Origin: Gammaproteobacteria bacterium
GTDB taxonomy: Bacteria > Pseudomonadota > Gammaproteobacteria > Xanthomonadales > SZUA-36
Direction: 5' to 3'
Length of the DNA stretch: 64,000 nucleotides
Assembly (NCBI GenBank): GCA_024277815.1
Contig: JAJRUM010000077.1
Location: 1-64,000, forward strand
The translations under genes and the position numbers were made by a program. Under the pieces are notes generated by a model, which saw only the letters and a program-made list of their open reading frames with translations, searched no databases and had not been told where the DNA came from. Shown piece by piece: positions 46,338-58,028 of the stretch (positions are counted from its first letter, which is position 1; each line of letters starts with the position of its first letter).

Positions 46338-46961
46338 ATGGCAAAAAGTAAAAGCAGTCGGCGCTGGCTGGCTGAACATTTTGATGACCAGTACGTAAAA
46401 ATGGCGCAACAGCAGGGCTGGCGTTCAAGAGCAGCCTTCAAGCTGACAGAGTTGGATGAAAAGTATGGCTTATTGCAAAGAGGCATGCGGGTTGTTGACC
46501 TCGGCTCGGCACCGGGTAGCTGGACCCAGGTGGTACAAAAGGCTCTCGGCGGTAGTGGCCTGATCATCGCGCTTGACCTGCTGGCGATGGATCCCCTCGA
46601 TAATGTTATGTTTATCCAGGGTGATTTCACTGAGGATGAGCCTTTGGCCATGCTTGAGACTGCACTGGATGGAACGCAGGTTGATCTTGTGTTGTCGGAT
46701 ATGGCACCCAATATGAGTGGGATGGGTGCCGTTGATCAGCCACGGGCAATGTACCTGGCTGAACTGGCGCTTGAGTTTGTCGAGCAGTGGCTGGCGCCCG
46801 GAGGAAACTTTGTCGTCAAGGTCTTCCACGGCGAGGGATTTGACAACTATGTGAAGCAAACCCGGTCTATGTTTGAGAAGGTCCAGGTTCGTAAGCCCTC
46901 GGCCTCACGTTCGCGCAGCCGTGAAGTATATGTACTCGGTCACCGGCGCAAGTTACAATGA
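46338..46961 (+). CDS. rlmE: 23S rRNA 2'-O-methyltransferase RlmE
   Basis: A 207-residue SAM enzyme that methylates U2552 of 23S r[40 protein letters not shown] carries the catalytic Lys and SAM motif. [10 protein letters not shown] has the catalytic Asp, and KVFHGEGF has the second Lys. It precedes ftsH by 60 nt, as in E. coli. Confidence 0.96.
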   Translation: MAKSKSSRRWLAEHFDDQYVKMAQQQGWRSRAAFKLTELDEKYGLLQRGMRVVDLGSAPGSWTQVVQKALGGSGLIIALDLLAMDPLDNVMFIQGDFTEDEPLAMLETALDGTQVDLVLSDMAPNMSGMGAVDQPRAMYLAELALEFVEQWLAPGGNFVVKVFHGEGFDNYVKQTRSMFEKVQVRKPSASRSRSREVYVLGHRRKLQ

Positions 46962-47021
46962 CAGTATGTGATCTGTTGCTGAATGTGGCTGATCGCCTGA
47001 CAAAAATACGAGGATAATCGT

Positions 47022-48965
47022 TTGAATGATATGGTAAAAAATGTGATTACCTGGGGCATCATCCTGCTGGTGTTGCTTTCTGTATTCAATCACTATGGCA
47101 GCGTCGGCAGTACGCCCGATGAGCTCACTTATTCTGATTTCCTCGACAGCGTGCGCAATGGCACGATCGCTGAAGTAACCATCAGCAGCAGTGCAGAAGG
47201 CAATACCATCAGCGGCCGGGATATCAATGGCAAGGAGTTTCGCAGTTTTGGTATGCCTGACCCGCGACTGGTGGATGACCTGGTAGAAAATAACGTACAG
47301 ATTACCGCTGAGCCACCTGAGCAGCGCTCGGTCATTCTGGATCTGATCATTAATATTATCCCGGTCTTATTGCTGGTTGGCCTGTGGGTGTACTTCATGC
47401 GCCAGATGCAGGGTGGTGGCGGTGGCCGCGGTGCCATGTCGTTCGGCAAGAGCAAAGCCAAACTGCAGGGTGAAGACCAGATCAAGGTGACATTTGCCGA
47501 CGTTGCCGGGGTCGAAGAGGCCAAAGAGGAAGTTGAGGAACTGGTTGAGTTCCTGCGCAATCCGGGTAAGTTCCAAAAGCTGGGTGGCCACATCCCTCGC
47601 GGTGTACTGATGCTGGGTTCGCCGGGTACAGGCAAAACCCTGTTGGCCCGGGCGATAGCCGGCGAAGCCAAGGTGCCGTTCTTCTCGATTTCGGGTTCTG
47701 ATTTCGTTGAGATGTTTGTGGGTGTGGGTGCGTCCCGTGTACGTGATATGTTCGAACAAGCCAAAAAACACGCACCCTGCATCATATTTATCGATGAAAT
47801 TGATGCGGTAGGCCGGCACCGTGGTGCGGGTCTTGGTGGTGGGCATGATGAGCGTGAGCAGACATTGAACCAGTTGCTGGTGGAAATGGATGGCTTCGAA
47901 GGTGGTGAGGGCGTCATCGTGATCGCTGCAACCAACCGCCCCGACGTACTTGATCCTGCATTGTTACGCCCGGGCCGGTTTGACCGGCAGGTTGTGGTGC
48001 CGCTGCCGGATATTCGTGGCCGTGAAGGTATTTTGAAAGTGCACATGCGCAAAGTGCCGTTGGGTGATGACGTTGTGCCGCGCACCATCGCGCGTGGTAC
48101 ACCGGGTTTTTCAGGCGCAGATCTTGCCAACCTGGTCAATGAAGCCGCCTTGTTTGCTGCCCGCGAGGCCGCCAAGACCGTCTCCATGGACCACTTTGAG
48201 CGGGCCAAGGATAAAATCATGATGGGCGCGGAGCGGCGTTCCATGGTGATGTCGGAGAAAGAGAAGAAATTAACGGCCTATCATGAGGCCGGTCATGCCG
48301 TCGTGGGTCGTTTGGTACCTGAGCATGATCCGGTTTACAAAGTCACTATTATTCCGCGTGGCCGGGCGCTGGGTGTCACCATGTTCCTGCCGGAGCAGGA
48401 TAAATACAGTGTGTCACGCAAGCAATTGGACAGCCAGATGGCCAGCCTGTTTGGTGGCCGGGTTGCCGAGGAACTGGTGTTCGGTGTAGAGAATGTCACC
48501 ACCGGTGCCTCCAATGACATTGAGCGTGCAACCTCCATCGCAAGGAATATGACCACCCGCTGGGGCCTGACCGACGCGCTGGGTCCGTTGACTTATTCTG
48601 AAGATGAGGAAGAGGTATTTCTTGGCCGTTCGGTGACCCAGCATAAACATGTTTCTGATGAGACTGCACGGAAGATTGATGAAGAAATTCGCTTGATCGT
48701 TGAGGCCGCCTACAAGACGGCCATGGATCTGGTCGTCGCCAACCGTGACAAGCTGGACCTCATGACCGACGCATTGATGAAGTACGAAACCATCGATGCA
48801 AGCCAGATCGACCAGATCATGGCAGGTGAAGTTCCGGACCCGCCTGAAGATTGGGATGATTCCGGTTCCAGTGGTGGCAAGAAGGCTAAAGATGACAAGC
48901 CGGATGCTTCATCCGAAAGACCGGATGACAGTTCTGCCATTGGCGATCCTGCCGAGCAGCACTAA
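47022..48965 (+). CDS. ftsH: ATP-dependent zinc metalloprotease FtsH
   Basis: A 647-residue membrane AAA+ protease. Two N-terminal membrane helices flank a ~75-residue periplasmic domain. The AAA module has Walker A GSPGTGKT and Walker [12 protein letters not shown]. The protease zinc motif is HEAGH. The C-terminus is a Gly/Ser/Asp/Lys-rich tail. The start appears to be TTG 47022, because GAGG lies 7 nt before it; the ATG at 47031 would be too far from it. It controls LpxC, heat-shock sigma and membrane protein quality in relatives. Confidence 0.97.
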   Translation: MNDMVKNVITWGIILLVLLSVFNHYGSVGSTPDELTYSDFLDSVRNGTIAEVTISSSAEGNTISGRDINGKEFRSFGMPDPRLVDDLVENNVQITAEPPEQRSVILDLIINIIPVLLLVGLWVYFMRQMQGGGGGRGAMSFGKSKAKLQGEDQIKVTFADVAGVEEAKEEVEELVEFLRNPGKFQKLGGHIPRGVLMLGSPGTGKTLLARAIAGEAKVPFFSISGSDFVEMFVGVGASRVRDMFEQAKKHAPCIIFIDEIDAVGRHRGAGLGGGHDEREQTLNQLLVEMDGFEGGEGVIVIAATNRPDVLDPALLRPGRFDRQVVVPLPDIRGREGILKVHMRKVPLGDDVVPRTIARGTPGFSGADLANLVNEAALFAAREAAKTVSMDHFERAKDKIMMGAERRSMVMSEKEKKLTAYHEAGHAVVGRLVPEHDPVYKVTIIPRGRALGVTMFLPEQDKYSVSRKQLDSQMASLFGGRVAEELVFGVENVTTGASNDIERATSIARNMTTRWGLTDALGPLTYSEDEEEVFLGRSVTQHKHVSDETARKIDEEIRLIVEAAYKTAMDLVVANRDKLDLMTDALMKYETIDASQIDQIMAGEVPDPPEDWDDSGSSGGKKAKDDKPDASSERPDDSSAIGDPAEQH

Positions 48966-49004
48966 AAAGGTTCCCGCAATCCCGATTAAGCCGCATGGAA
49001 AATC

Positions 49005-49796
49005 ATGTTGAGGCAGCCAGGCATCATGGGGGTTCTGAACGTCACGCCGGATTCATTTTCGGATGGCGGGCAATGGCTGGGCAGAGATGATGCTATTCGG
49101 CACGCACTCAGGATGCAGGCAGAAGGGGCTGACATCATTGATATTGGTGGTGAGTCGACCCGTCCAGGCGCGCAGTCGGTACCTTTGCAACAAGAGCTTG
49201 ACCGCGTCATTCCGGTGATTGAAGCCATCACGCAACAACTTGCCGTGCCTGTTTCCATTGATACCAGCAAACCTGAAGTCATGCGTGAGGCGGTTGCTGC
49301 CGGCGCAGGCATGATTAACGATGTATATGCACTGCAACTGGATGGTGCGGTTCAGGCCGCTGCTGATCTGGCTGTACCCGTGTGCCTGATGCACATGCAG
49401 GGTGAGCCTCGAGTGATGCAGGAACATCCCCGCTATCAGGATGTTAGCCATGAAGTAGAGCAATTTCTGCTGCAAAGGGTCCGGCATTGCGAGGGGAACG
49501 GCATCTTGCCTGGCCACATTATTCTTGATCCCGGTTTTGGTTTTGGAAAAACCTTGCAGCATAATGCTGACTTGTTTCGCGCATTGCCGCGACTTGCAAA
49601 AGCGGGTTACCCGGTACTCATAGGCTTGTCCCGCAAGGCTATGATCGGGGACATTACCGGTCGGCAGACTGCCAGTCGCATGCCCGGCTCGATTGTTGCG
49701 GCGGCGCTGGCGGTATTGCGCGGGGCTTCAATCGTGCGTGTGCATGATGTGGCAGAAACACGCGATGCCCTCAATGTTATAGCTGCATTGGGGTAA
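49005..49796 (+). CDS. folP: Dihydropteroate synthase
   Basis: A 263-residue folate-pathway TIM-barrel enzyme that joins p-aminobenzoate to the pterin. The pterin pyrophosphate loop is [44 protein letters not shown], and the [11 protein letters not shown] motif are all present. It lies between ftsH and glmM, the conserved order, and is 1 nt from glmM. Confidence 0.97.
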   Translation: MLRQPGIMGVLNVTPDSFSDGGQWLGRDDAIRHALRMQAEGADIIDIGGESTRPGAQSVPLQQELDRVIPVIEAITQQLAVPVSIDTSKPEVMREAVAAGAGMINDVYALQLDGAVQAAADLAVPVCLMHMQGEPRVMQEHPRYQDVSHEVEQFLLQRVRHCEGNGILPGHIILDPGFGFGKTLQHNADLFRALPRLAKAGYPVLIGLSRKAMIGDITGRQTASRMPGSIVAAALAVLRGASIVRVHDVAETRDALNVIAALG

Positions 49797-49797
49797 A

Positions 49798-51150
49798 ATG
49801 GCAGCCATGACTAATAAGTATTTTGGTACAGATGGAATTCGTGGCCGCGTGGGTGATGCGCCGGTGACAGCTGATTTCATGCTTCGTTTGGGTCGTGCAG
49901 CAGGGAAAGTGCTGGCGTACGAAGACTCAAGGTCAGTCGTCATTGGTAAAGATACCCGTATATCGGGTTATATGTTCGAGTCTGCGTTGGAAGCCGGCCT
50001 GGCAGCAGCCGGAGCCAATGTCGCCCTGTTGGGGCCCATGCCAACACCTGCGATTGCATACCTGACCCGGACGCTGCATGCTTGCGCCGGAATCGTCATC
50101 AGTGCATCGCACAATCCTTTCTACGACAATGGCATCAAGTTTTTTTCTGCTGATGGTGAAAAACTGCCTGATGATATTGAGCAGGCCATTGAGGCGGAAC
50201 TCGATCAGGATTTTTCCACTGTAGATTCTAAAAAGATGGGCAAGGCCGTGCGTATCGAAGATGCCGCTGGCCGTTATATCGAATTCTGCAAGGGCACGAT
50301 ACCGTTCAATATCCTGCTTGGCGGCCTGCGCATTGTGGTTGACTGTGCCAATGGTGCGACGTACCGCGTTGCCCCGGCCATTCTGGAAGAACTGGGTGCG
50401 GAAGTCATCGCGATTGGCAACAAGCCTGATGGCTTGAACATCAACAGTGGTTGTGGCTCAACCCATCCCGGGTTTGTCAGTCAGGCTGTCGTGGCGCAGG
50501 GCGCAGATGTCGGCATAGCTCTGGATGGTGATGGCGATCGCGTCATCATGGTGGATGCGGAAGGCAGGACTGTTAACGGTGATGAACTGCTTTATATACT
50601 GGCAGTAGCACGTCAGGACCTTGGCCAGTTGCAGGGTGGTGTGGTCGGCACGGTGATGAGTAATTTCGGTCTGGAACTGGCATTAAAAGCGCGTGAAATT
50701 CCATTTTTGCGTACCCCCGTTGGAGATCGCCATGTTCACAGGGCGTTGGTCAGCAATGGCTGGACCCTGGGTGGAGAGGCTTCCGGCCACCTGTTGTGCC
50801 TGGATAAAACCAGTACCGGGGACGGGATTGTGAGTGCCCTGCAGGTGCTCGAGGTGATGGTCAGTACGGGTAAAAGCCTTGCCGACCTGGCCACAGATGT
50901 GCAAAAGCTTCCGCAGGTCATGATCAATGTGCCGGTGAATGGCCAGGTTGCCGACCTGGAGGGTTCCGCTACCATTGATGCAGCGGTGCGGTCGGTACAG
51001 ACCCGTCTGGGTGATACCGGCAGGGTCATATTGCGGCCATCCGGCACTGAGCCGCTGATTCGTGTGACTCTGGAAGGCACCGATGCGGCCCAGGTCAATC
51101 AATTGGCAAAAGAGCTGGCTGACGTGGTACGGACCGAGTTAATGGCCTAG
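49798..51150 (+). CDS. glmM: Phosphoglucosamine mutase
   Basis: A 450-residue mutase that converts glucosamine-6-P to glucosamine-1-P for UDP-GlcNAc. The N-terminus [17 protein letters not shown] and the phosphoserine loop [16 protein letters not shown] are clear. The Mg loop is DGDGDR, and EASGH and [11 protein letters not shown] complete the active site. The start could be 49798 or the Met three codons later at 49807; neither has a strong ribosome site. Confidence 0.97.
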   Translation: MAAMTNKYFGTDGIRGRVGDAPVTADFMLRLGRAAGKVLAYEDSRSVVIGKDTRISGYMFESALEAGLAAAGANVALLGPMPTPAIAYLTRTLHACAGIVISASHNPFYDNGIKFFSADGEKLPDDIEQAIEAELDQDFSTVDSKKMGKAVRIEDAAGRYIEFCKGTIPFNILLGGLRIVVDCANGATYRVAPAILEELGAEVIAIGNKPDGLNINSGCGSTHPGFVSQAVVAQGADVGIALDGDGDRVIMVDAEGRTVNGDELLYILAVARQDLGQLQGGVVGTVMSNFGLELALKAREIPFLRTPVGDRHVHRALVSNGWTLGGEASGHLLCLDKTSTGDGIVSALQVLEVMVSTGKSLADLATDVQKLPQVMINVPVNGQVADLEGSATIDAAVRSVQTRLGDTGRVILRPSGTEPLIRVTLEGTDAAQVNQLAKELADVVRTELMA

Positions 51151-51186
51151 TTGCGGCCAGCCTCGAGCTTACAAATTCGGCAGGCA

Positions 51187-51993
51187 ATGGAAGCAGGAAC
51201 AACAATCAGGGAAGACCATGCGGAGGGGGTTGCCAGTCGCCGTAGGCTGAGTCTGCTCAGTTTCAATATCCAGACGGGTGTCGAAACCCGTGATTTTCAC
51301 GAGTATGTCACCAAGAGCTGGAAACACGTGCTGCCGTTGCGTGAGCGAATGTCCAATCTGAACCGCATTGGGGCACTGATACGTGACTATGATCTGGTCG
51401 GCCTGCAGGAAGTGGATTCCGGCAGTTTGCGTACCGGCTTTCTTGACCAGACAGAATATCTTGCCCATCGTGCACGGTTTCCATACTGGTACCGACAGGT
51501 CAACCGCAGCCTGGGCAGAATCGCCCAGCACAGCAACGGTGTACTCAGCCGCATCCGGCCGCATGCAGTCGATGAGTACAAGTTACCGGGTTTACGTGGA
51601 CGCGGTGCCATGCTGGTCGAGTTCCAGACCAACCAGGAACCGCTGTTGGTATGCATCATGCACCTGGCTCTCGGTAAGCGTGCCCGCAGGCTCCAACTGG
51701 CGTATATCAGTGACCTGGTCGGTGAGTACTCCCACCTGGTAGTTATGGGTGATTTTAACTGTGGAGCCAGCTCACACGAACTGCAGGCACTGGTTCATGG
51801 CACACACTTGCAACTGCCCATTGAGGGCATGAATACCTTCCCCAGTTGGCGTCCGAGCCGTAAATATGACCATATCCTGATCTCTGATTCGCTGAACCTG
51901 AAGCAGGCGCGCGTGTTGGAACACACGCATTCTGACCACTTGCCGGTAGCGGTGGAAATAGAACTGCCAGCAGGTGTGCAACTGGCAAATTGA
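51187..51993 (+). CDS. Endonuclease/exonuclease/phosphatase family protein
   Basis: A 268-residue EEP (DNase I-fold) protein. LSFNIQTGV, LVGLQEVDSGSLR, VVMGDFNC and HTHSDHLPV are the metal and catalytic motifs in order. No signal peptide is seen. Close relatives lie in Pseudomonas genomes, but no substrate is established. The ATG at 51187 is chosen over a TTG at 51151 directly after glmM; both are possible. Confidence 0.88.
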   Translation: MEAGTTIREDHAEGVASRRRLSLLSFNIQTGVETRDFHEYVTKSWKHVLPLRERMSNLNRIGALIRDYDLVGLQEVDSGSLRTGFLDQTEYLAHRARFPYWYRQVNRSLGRIAQHSNGVLSRIRPHAVDEYKLPGLRGRGAMLVEFQTNQEPLLVCIMHLALGKRARRLQLAYISDLVGEYSHLVVMGDFNCGASSHELQALVHGTHLQLPIEGMNTFPSWRPSRKYDHILISDSLNLKQARVLEHTHSDHLPVAVEIELPAGVQLAN

Positions 51994-52007
51994 CTGGGAT
52001 TCCAGCT

Positions 52008-53189
52008 TTACAACACGCCCAGTTCCTTGCCGATTTTAGTGAAAGCATCAATAGCGCGGTCCAGGTGCTGTTGTTGATGAACCGCTGAAAGCTGCACACG
52101 AATGCGTGCTTCGCCCTTCGGCACCACCGGGAAAAAGAAACCGATCACATAGATGCCTTCATCCATTAAACGGGCAGCAAATTCCTGCGCCAGTGGTGCG
52201 TCGTACAGCATGACCGGAACGATCGGGTGGGTACCTGCCTTGATATCAAAGCCGGCCGCGCTCATGCGGCTACGGAAATATCCGGTATTACTCTCCAGCT
52301 TGTCACGCAGATCCGTTGAACCGGATAACATTTCGAATACCCTGATCGAGGCTGCAACCAGTGGCGGAGGCAGGGTATTGGAGAACAGGTAGGGGCGTGA
52401 TCGTTGGCGTAACAGGTCGATTATTTCACGACGGCCAGTGGTGAAACCGCCGGAACCACCACCCAGGGCTTTACCCAGGGTCGAAGTAAATATATCTACC
52501 CGCTCCATGACACCATGAAACTCAGCAGAGCCCCGGCCGGTCCGGCCCAGAAAACCGGTCGCGTGGCTGTCATCAACCATTACCAGCGCATCGTAGCGTT
52601 CGGCCAGGGCAGTAATCTCATCCAGTCTGGCGATATAGCCATCCATACTGAATGCACCGTCTGTGGCAATCAGCCGCGTACGGCAATCCCCGGTGTCCTT
52701 AAGGATCTGCTCCAGTGCGGCCATATCGCTGTTCGGGTAGCGGTGCCGCTGTGCCTTGCACAGGCGAATGCCATCAATGATGGAAGCGTGGTTCAACGCG
52801 TCTGAAATTACTGCGTCCTCAGCGTCAAGCAGGGTTTCGAACAGGCCGCCGTTGGCATCGAAGCACGAGGTGTAGAGGATGGTGTCATCGGTTGTGAAGA
52901 AGTTGGAGATGGTTTTCTCCAACTGCTTGTGCAAATCCTGGGTGCCGCAGATAAAGCGCACAGAGGCGAGGCCAAAACCGTAATCGTCCAGTGCCTTGTG
53001 TGCCGCCGCAATCACTTCGGGGTGGTTTGCCAGTCCCAGATAATTGTTGGCACAGAAGTTTAAAACCTCCGTTCCGCCCTGAACCTTGATCTCGACACTT
53101 TGTGGTGTGGTGATAACCCGTTCGGTTTTGTAAAGCCCGGCTGCACGGATCCCATCCAGCGTCGAATTCAGGTGGTCTAGTGAGTGCAT
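52008..53189 (-). CDS. kbl: 2-amino-3-ketobutyrate CoA ligase (glycine C-acetyltransferase)
   Basis: A 393-residue PLP enzyme that splits 2-amino-3-ketobutyrate with CoA to glycine and acetyl-CoA. The alpha-oxoamine synthase motifs are [33 protein letters not shown] and [16 protein letters not shown], which holds the PLP-binding Lys. AAGGGG precedes the start. It follows tdh by 13 nt, forming the threonine degradation operon. Confidence 0.97.
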   Translation of the reverse strand: MHSLDHLNSTLDGIRAAGLYKTERVITTPQSVEIKVQGGTEVLNFCANNYLGLANHPEVIAAAHKALDDYGFGLASVRFICGTQDLHKQLEKTISNFFTTDDTILYTSCFDANGGLFETLLDAEDAVISDALNHASIIDGIRLCKAQRHRYPNSDMAALEQILKDTGDCRTRLIATDGAFSMDGYIARLDEITALAERYDALVMVDDSHATGFLGRTGRGSAEFHGVMERVDIFTSTLGKALGGGSGGFTTGRREIIDLLRQRSRPYLFSNTLPPPLVAASIRVFEMLSGSTDLRDKLESNTGYFRSRMSAAGFDIKAGTHPIVPVMLYDAPLAQEFAARLMDEGIYVIGFFFPVVPKGEARIRVQLSAVHQQQHLDRAIDAFTKIGKELGVL

Positions 53190-53202
53190 ACAGATTTACC
53201 CC

Positions 53203-54246
53203 TTAAATATTGCCGGTCCAGTCACAGACGATTTTTCCACTTTGCCCGTTGCGCATCAACTGGAAACCGGTTTCGTATTCATCAATGGGAATATGATGGG
53301 TCATGGCTTTATGTAGCGGGAAGCCTGTCAGCACCATCTGGGTCATTTTGTACCAGGTTTCATACATGCGCCGGCCGTAGATGCCGTGTAATTCGAGGCC
53401 CTTGAATATGATCTGGTCCCAATCAACACTGGTTCCGGCTGGCAGCAATCCCAGCAACGCGACTTGCCCACCGTTGAACATGTTATGTAACAGGTCGTTG
53501 AATGCCGCAGGCTGACCGGACATCTCCATGCCGATATCGAAACCCTCAATGCCCAGTTCGCTGACCACATCGGCGATGGCCTCGCGGGTTACGTTGACGG
53601 TACGGGTGGCGCCCATATCGGCAGCCAGCTTAAGCCGGTAGTCATTAACGTCAGTAATGACAACATGACGGGCGCCGACATGTTTACAAATCCCGGCAGC
53701 GATAATTCCGATCGGCCCGGCACCGGTGATCAGGATATCTTCGCCGACCAGGTCAAACTGCAATGCACAGTGCGCAGCATTTCCGAAAGGATCAAAGAAA
53801 GCGGCCAGTTCGGGCGCGATTTCATCTGGTATCGGCCACAGGTTGGAGGCGGGAACGGCGATGTATTCAGCAAAAGCACCATTGCGGTTCACGCCGATCC
53901 CCACCGTGTTCGGGCACAAGTGGCGTTTTCCGGCGCGGCAATTGCGACAATGGCCGCAGACAATATGGCCTTCCGCAGAAACCCGGTCGCCCGGTTTGTA
54001 GTCGGTGACGCCCAGCCCCAGTTCCACAATCTTGCCGACGAACTCGTGGCCGATAATCAGGCCGGGCTTGATGGTCCTTTGTGACCATTCATCCCAGTTG
54101 TAAATATGTACATCGGTACCGCAAATCGCGGTTTTTTCGACCTTGATCAGTACTTCATTGGTGTCTGCCCGGGGAATCGGAACGTTTTCCATCCAGATGC
54201 CCTGTGCTGTTTCCCGCTTCACCAGTGCCCGCATGGTTTGGGACAT
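53203..54246 (-). CDS. tdh: L-threonine 3-dehydrogenase
   Basis: A 347-residue zinc-dependent medium-chain dehydrogenase that oxidises threonine to 2-amino-3-ketobutyrate, the Kbl substrate. The catalytic zinc site is [15 protein letters not shown] plus GHEFVG. The structural zinc Cys are in [15 protein letters not shown], and the NAD motif is [19 protein letters not shown] lies before the ATG at 54244-54246; the frame is open further, to 54351, without family similarity. Confidence 0.97.
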   Translation of the reverse strand: MSQTMRALVKRETAQGIWMENVPIPRADTNEVLIKVEKTAICGTDVHIYNWDEWSQRTIKPGLIIGHEFVGKIVELGLGVTDYKPGDRVSAEGHIVCGHCRNCRAGKRHLCPNTVGIGVNRNGAFAEYIAVPASNLWPIPDEIAPELAAFFDPFGNAAHCALQFDLVGEDILITGAGPIGIIAAGICKHVGARHVVITDVNDYRLKLAADMGATRTVNVTREAIADVVSELGIEGFDIGMEMSGQPAAFNDLLHNMFNGGQVALLGLLPAGTSVDWDQIIFKGLELHGIYGRRMYETWYKMTQMVLTGFPLHKAMTHHIPIDEYETGFQLMRNGQSGKIVCDWTGNI

Positions 54247-54316
54247 GATTGCTCCTGTACGTGGTATGGCAGGCGAGCGCCTGCACCCAGTGTGAATTAT
54301 AACGGACCGTGGACGG

Positions 54317-55075
54317 CTATGCTCTTTTGTATCCGGCGAGCGCAGCAGCAATGACCGGTAAGCTGCTGGCGGCCGTGGCTCTCAGGCTGAAATGGGCCGC
54401 TGAACTCAAGCGGGTTGGTTGCGGGTTGATTTCCACCACGGTTGCGCCGGCATCCAGCGCGACAAAGGGCAGGGAGGCGGCTGGTTGAACCAGTGTTGAT
54501 GTACCGATGGAGAAGCAGATGTCGCAATCAAGCGCTGCCGCCGTGGCGCGGTTCATGGTGCCGGTGGGCAGTTCTTCTCCAAACCAGACAACACCAGGTC
54601 TTGCTAGCCCGGATGGATGGTGAGGAGAAAGCGGTGGCCGGTCATTTGAGGCAGCGATCCACTCGTCATCAATTGCCTTGCCGGTTCTACTGCACACGGA
54701 GCGCATGATGTTGCCGTGTAGTTCGATGACATTCTTTGAGCCGGCTTGTTGATGCAGGCTGTCTACATTTTGGGTTACCAGCATGAAGCACTCAAAGTAT
54801 TGCTCCATTTCAACCAGCGCGGCATGCCCGGGATGGGGCGAGATGGTGCTTATGCGCGTGCGCCGCTCTGCATACCAGTCCCATACGACCTGTGGCTGGT
54901 CACGGAAGGCTTCCGGTGTTGCCAGGTCCTCGGGGCGAAACTTTTCCCACAGTCCGGTCTGGGCATCGCGAAATGTTGGCACACCACTTTCGGCCGACAT
55001 GCCGGCACCGGTCAGCACCAGCAAGTTATTGGATTCCTTTAGTGCTGTTATCAGTCCGGAAGGTGGTTTTTTCAT
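54317..55075 (-). CDS. cobB: SIR2-family NAD-dependent deacylase
   Basis: A 252-residue sirtuin. The NAD motifs [14 protein letters not shown] and [12 protein letters not shown], and the catalytic His120 in ELHGN, are intact. Tyr68 and Arg71 in WYAER match the acyl-carboxylate-binding pair of SIRT5/CobB-type desuccinylases. The zinc module is unusual: only Cys128 is present, and the second CxxC site reads SPHHPSG with no cysteine. NAD and acyl-lysine binding should be kept; zinc binding probably is not. Confidence 0.9.
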   Translation of the reverse strand: MKKPPSGLITALKESNNLLVLTGAGMSAESGVPTFRDAQTGLWEKFRPEDLATPEAFRDQPQVVWDWYAERRTRISTISPHPGHAALVEMEQYFECFMLVTQNVDSLHQQAGSKNVIELHGNIMRSVCSRTGKAIDDEWIAASNDRPPLSPHHPSGLARPGVVWFGEELPTGTMNRATAAALDCDICFSIGTSTLVQPAASLPFVALDAGATVVEINPQPTRLSSAAHFSLRATAASSLPVIAAALAGYKRA

Positions 55076-55164
55076 AATTTAACCCTGTTTTCGAATAGCT
55101 AAGTGCTGATTCTGAGTGTATTCTATCGGGCTCTCAAAGGCGCAACGGGTATAGGTTTTTTCAA

Positions 55165-56523
55165 ATGCCAGGCAAGTTATTTATCAAGACACACGGTTGT
55201 CAGATGAATGAGTACGATTCCGACAAGATGGCGGACGTGCTGGCGGCATCGCATGGGCTGGAATTGACTGACTCCGAGGCCGAGGCAGATGTCATCCTGG
55301 TCAATACCTGTTCGATTCGTGAAAAGGCTCAGGAAAAGGTTTTTTCCCAGCTGGGTCGCTGGAAAAAGCTCAAATCCAATGGCCGCAAGGTCGTTATTGG
55401 CGTAGGTGGTTGTGTCGCCAGCCAGGAAGGTGATGCCATTATCAAGCGCGCGCCTTTCGTAGACCTGGTATTTGGGCCGCAAACCTTGCACCGCTTGCCT
55501 GAAATGATCGACTCGGTACGCGATACCGGCAAGCCGAAGGTAGATATTTCATTCCCGGAGATCGAAAAATTTGATGCTTTGCCACCCGCTGGAGCAACGG
55601 GCCCGAGCGCCTTTGTTTCCATCATGGAGGGTTGTTCCAAGTATTGTACGTTCTGTGTCGTACCCTACACACGTGGTGAAGAAGTCAGCCGCCCGCTGGA
55701 CGATGTGGTTGCAGAGTGTGCCGGCCTGGCCAGGCGGGGGGTTAAGGAAATCAATTTGCTGGGGCAAAACGTCAACTCGTTCGATGGCTTGCTGGACGAT
55801 GGTGGACGGGCTGACCTGGCGCTTCTGATCCACTATGTCGCTGCCATTGAGGGCATTGAGAGAATTCGTTTCACCACCTCTCACCCGGTGGAGTTCTCCA
55901 GCAGCCTGATCGCTGCATTCGGTGAGGTCGAAAAGCTCGCTGACTATGTCCACCTTCCCGTGCAGAGTGGTTCTGACCGTGTTCTGGCAATGATGAAGCG
56001 CGGCCACACCGTGCTTGAATATAAGCAGAAGATTCGCCGGTTGAGGGAGCAAAGGCCGAATATCAGCCTGTCGTCTGATTTTATCGTTGGCTTCCCGGGT
56101 GAGACTGAAAGTGATTTCGAAGCCACGCTGAAGCTGATCGCTGATATCAATTTTGACCAGAGCTTTAGCTTCATATACAGCGCAAGACCGGGCACACCTG
56201 CCGCATCGCTACCGGATGAGACACCGCTGGAAGTTAAAAAAGAGCGCCTTTCACGCTTGCAGGGCCTGATTAACAAACAGGCAGGTAAGATCAGCCAGGC
56301 GATGGTTGGCAGTAGCCAGCGCATCCTGGTTGAGGGTTACAGCAAAAAAGATACCAGGCAGTTGGCGGGTCGCACTGAGAATAACCGGGTGGTAAATTTC
56401 GATGGCCATCCCCGACTGATTGGACAGTTTGCTGATGTGGTCATCACTGAGGCACTCAGCAACTCGCTGCGCGCACGTCTGCAGATGGCAGAAGTGCAGC
56501 CTGGCGCTTCTGCCAAGCAATGA
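55165..56523 (+). CDS. miaB: tRNA-2-methylthio-N6-dimethylallyladenosine synthase MiaB
   Basis: A 452-residue radical-SAM methylthiotransferase for A37 of tRNAs. The auxiliary cluster Cys are in HGCQMN, NTCSIR and GGCVA. The radical SAM Cys are in [20 protein letters not shown] domain ends the protein ([26 protein letters not shown]). It begins miaB-phoH-ybeY-corC and overlaps phoH as ATGA. Confidence 0.97.
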   Translation: MPGKLFIKTHGCQMNEYDSDKMADVLAASHGLELTDSEAEADVILVNTCSIREKAQEKVFSQLGRWKKLKSNGRKVVIGVGGCVASQEGDAIIKRAPFVDLVFGPQTLHRLPEMIDSVRDTGKPKVDISFPEIEKFDALPPAGATGPSAFVSIMEGCSKYCTFCVVPYTRGEEVSRPLDDVVAECAGLARRGVKEINLLGQNVNSFDGLLDDGGRADLALLIHYVAAIEGIERIRFTTSHPVEFSSSLIAAFGEVEKLADYVHLPVQSGSDRVLAMMKRGHTVLEYKQKIRRLREQRPNISLSSDFIVGFPGETESDFEATLKLIADINFDQSFSFIYSARPGTPAASLPDETPLEVKKERLSRLQGLINKQAGKISQAMVGSSQRILVEGYSKKDTRQLAGRTENNRVVNFDGHPRLIGQFADVVITEALSNSLRARLQMAEVQPGASAKQ

Positions 56524-57509
56524 GTCAGCGTATAAATCTGGAACTGGAGCCCGCCAGCACGGAACGTCTGGCCAATCTTTGCGGGCAGTTTGACCAGCAT
56601 TTGAAACAGATTGAAAGCCGGCTGCTGGTTGATATTTTCTGTCGTGGGAACCTGTTTACAGTGCAGGGTGAGACCCGTCAGGCGCGAGCAGCCAGCCGTT
56701 TGCTAAAGCAGTTGTACAGCTTGTCTGAGTCCGAGGTGTTGACACCGGAAGCCATCAACCTGCACTTGCAGGAATCCGGTGTTGCCGAGATTGCCGGTGC
56801 GGAATCTGACGCAGTGGAGGTCCATCCTGACGATATCACCATCATCACCAAGCGTGGTGCGATTCGCGGGCGCGGCCCCAACCAGAAACAGTACTTGCGC
56901 AATATCAATAAGTTTGCGGTCAATTTTGGCATTGGTCCGGCCGGTACCGGTAAAACCTTCCTGGCTGTTGCAAGCGCAGTCGATGCTTTGCAGTCCGATA
57001 ATGTGCAACGGATTGTACTGGTGCGCCCGGCCGTTGAGGCTGGTGAACGGCTGGGGTTTCTGCCGGGTGACCTGGCCCAGAAAGTTGACCCGTATCTGCG
57101 GCCACTTTATGACGCGCTGTATGAAATGCTGGGTTTTGATCATGTCGCCAGGTTGATTGAGCGAAATGTCATTGAAGTTGCACCGCTGGCGTTCATGCGT
57201 GGCCGAACCCTGAACGATGCCTTTGTTATTCTTGATGAGGCGCAGAACACGACAACCGAGCAAATGAAGATGTTTCTGACCCGCATCGGCTTTGGTTCTA
57301 CCGCGGTCATTACCGGGGATGTAACGCAAACTGACCTGCCACGGCACCAGCTGTCGGGGTTAAGGCATGCAGCGAAGATTCTCGCCGGTGTAGAAGGCAT
57401 CAGCTTCTCTTTCTTCACTGCGCGCGATGTGGTCAGGCACCCGATGGTACAGCGCATAGTGCAGGCGTACGACAAAGCCAGCAAAGATGATGGCACGGAT
57501 GACAGCTGA
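56520..57509 (+). CDS. ybeZ: PhoH-like ATPase (YbeZ)
   Basis: A 329-residue PhoH-family NTPase. Walker A is [19 protein letters not shown], Walker B is [10 protein letters not shown], and [21 protein letters not shown] is a family signature. An N-terminal ~100-residue KH-like region precedes it. The partner of YbeY in rRNA and mRNA processing, it lies directly between miaB and ybeY. Confidence 0.95.
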   Translation: MSQRINLELEPASTERLANLCGQFDQHLKQIESRLLVDIFCRGNLFTVQGETRQARAASRLLKQLYSLSESEVLTPEAINLHLQESGVAEIAGAESDAVEVHPDDITIITKRGAIRGRGPNQKQYLRNINKFAVNFGIGPAGTGKTFLAVASAVDALQSDNVQRIVLVRPAVEAGERLGFLPGDLAQKVDPYLRPLYDALYEMLGFDHVARLIERNVIEVAPLAFMRGRTLNDAFVILDEAQNTTTEQMKMFLTRIGFGSTAVITGDVTQTDLPRHQLSGLRHAAKILAGVEGISFSFFTARDVVRHPMVQRIVQAYDKASKDDGTDDS

Positions 57510-57999
57510 AAACATCAGCGTTGATCTGAATATCCAGCACTGCCTGGCAGGTACAAAAATTCCTGCTGATGAGCAGTTCCGGCTGTGGGTGACAGCGGCA
57601 CTTGAACACCGGGAAAGCGGCCTGGCGTGTGAAAACTATTCGCTGGCTATCCGTATTGTGGATGAGCAGGAGGGCCAGCGCTTTAACCGTGACTACCGCG
57701 GTGGCGATTACCCCACCAATGTGTTGTCTTTTCCCGCTGAGCTGCCCGCTGGCTTGCCATCTGAGGTTGTGGATGGCCAACTGGGTGACCTGCTGATCTG
57801 TGCGCCCGTTGTTGAGCGTGAAGCACAGGAGCAAGGCAAGCCGGAAGTCAGCCACTGGGCCCACCTGACCGTACACGGTGTGCTGCACCTTCTGGGTTTC
57901 GATCATGAGCTAAGCCCGGAGGCCGAAGCCATGGAAGCACTGGAGGTGGATATACTTGCCCGCCTGAATATTGTCGACCCATACCAGTCCGGGCTTTGA
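57499..57999 (+). CDS. ybeY: Endoribonuclease YbeY
   Basis: A 166-residue zinc endoribonuclease for 16S rRNA 3'-end maturation and ribosome quality control. The zinc motif HGVLHLLGFDH (H-x3-H-x5-H) is complete. RDYRGGDYPTNVLSFP is also conserved. It overlaps phoH. ATGs at 57487, 57490 and 57499 are possible; the third gives the most family-like N-terminus. Confidence 0.95.
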   Translation: MTAENISVDLNIQHCLAGTKIPADEQFRLWVTAALEHRESGLACENYSLAIRIVDEQEGQRFNRDYRGGDYPTNVLSFPAELPAGLPSEVVDGQLGDLLICAPVVEREAQEQGKPEVSHWAHLTVHGVLHLLGFDHELSPEAEAMEALEVDILARLNIVDPYQSGL

Positions 58000-58028
58000 C
58001 TCACCTTTCTACATGCTAAAATACATCT

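Noticed and set aside
47129-48244. 371-codon minus-strand open frame inside ftsH
   Set aside because: Its Ser/Arg/Pro-rich translation is typical of the antisense of a conserved gene, and ftsH is certain.
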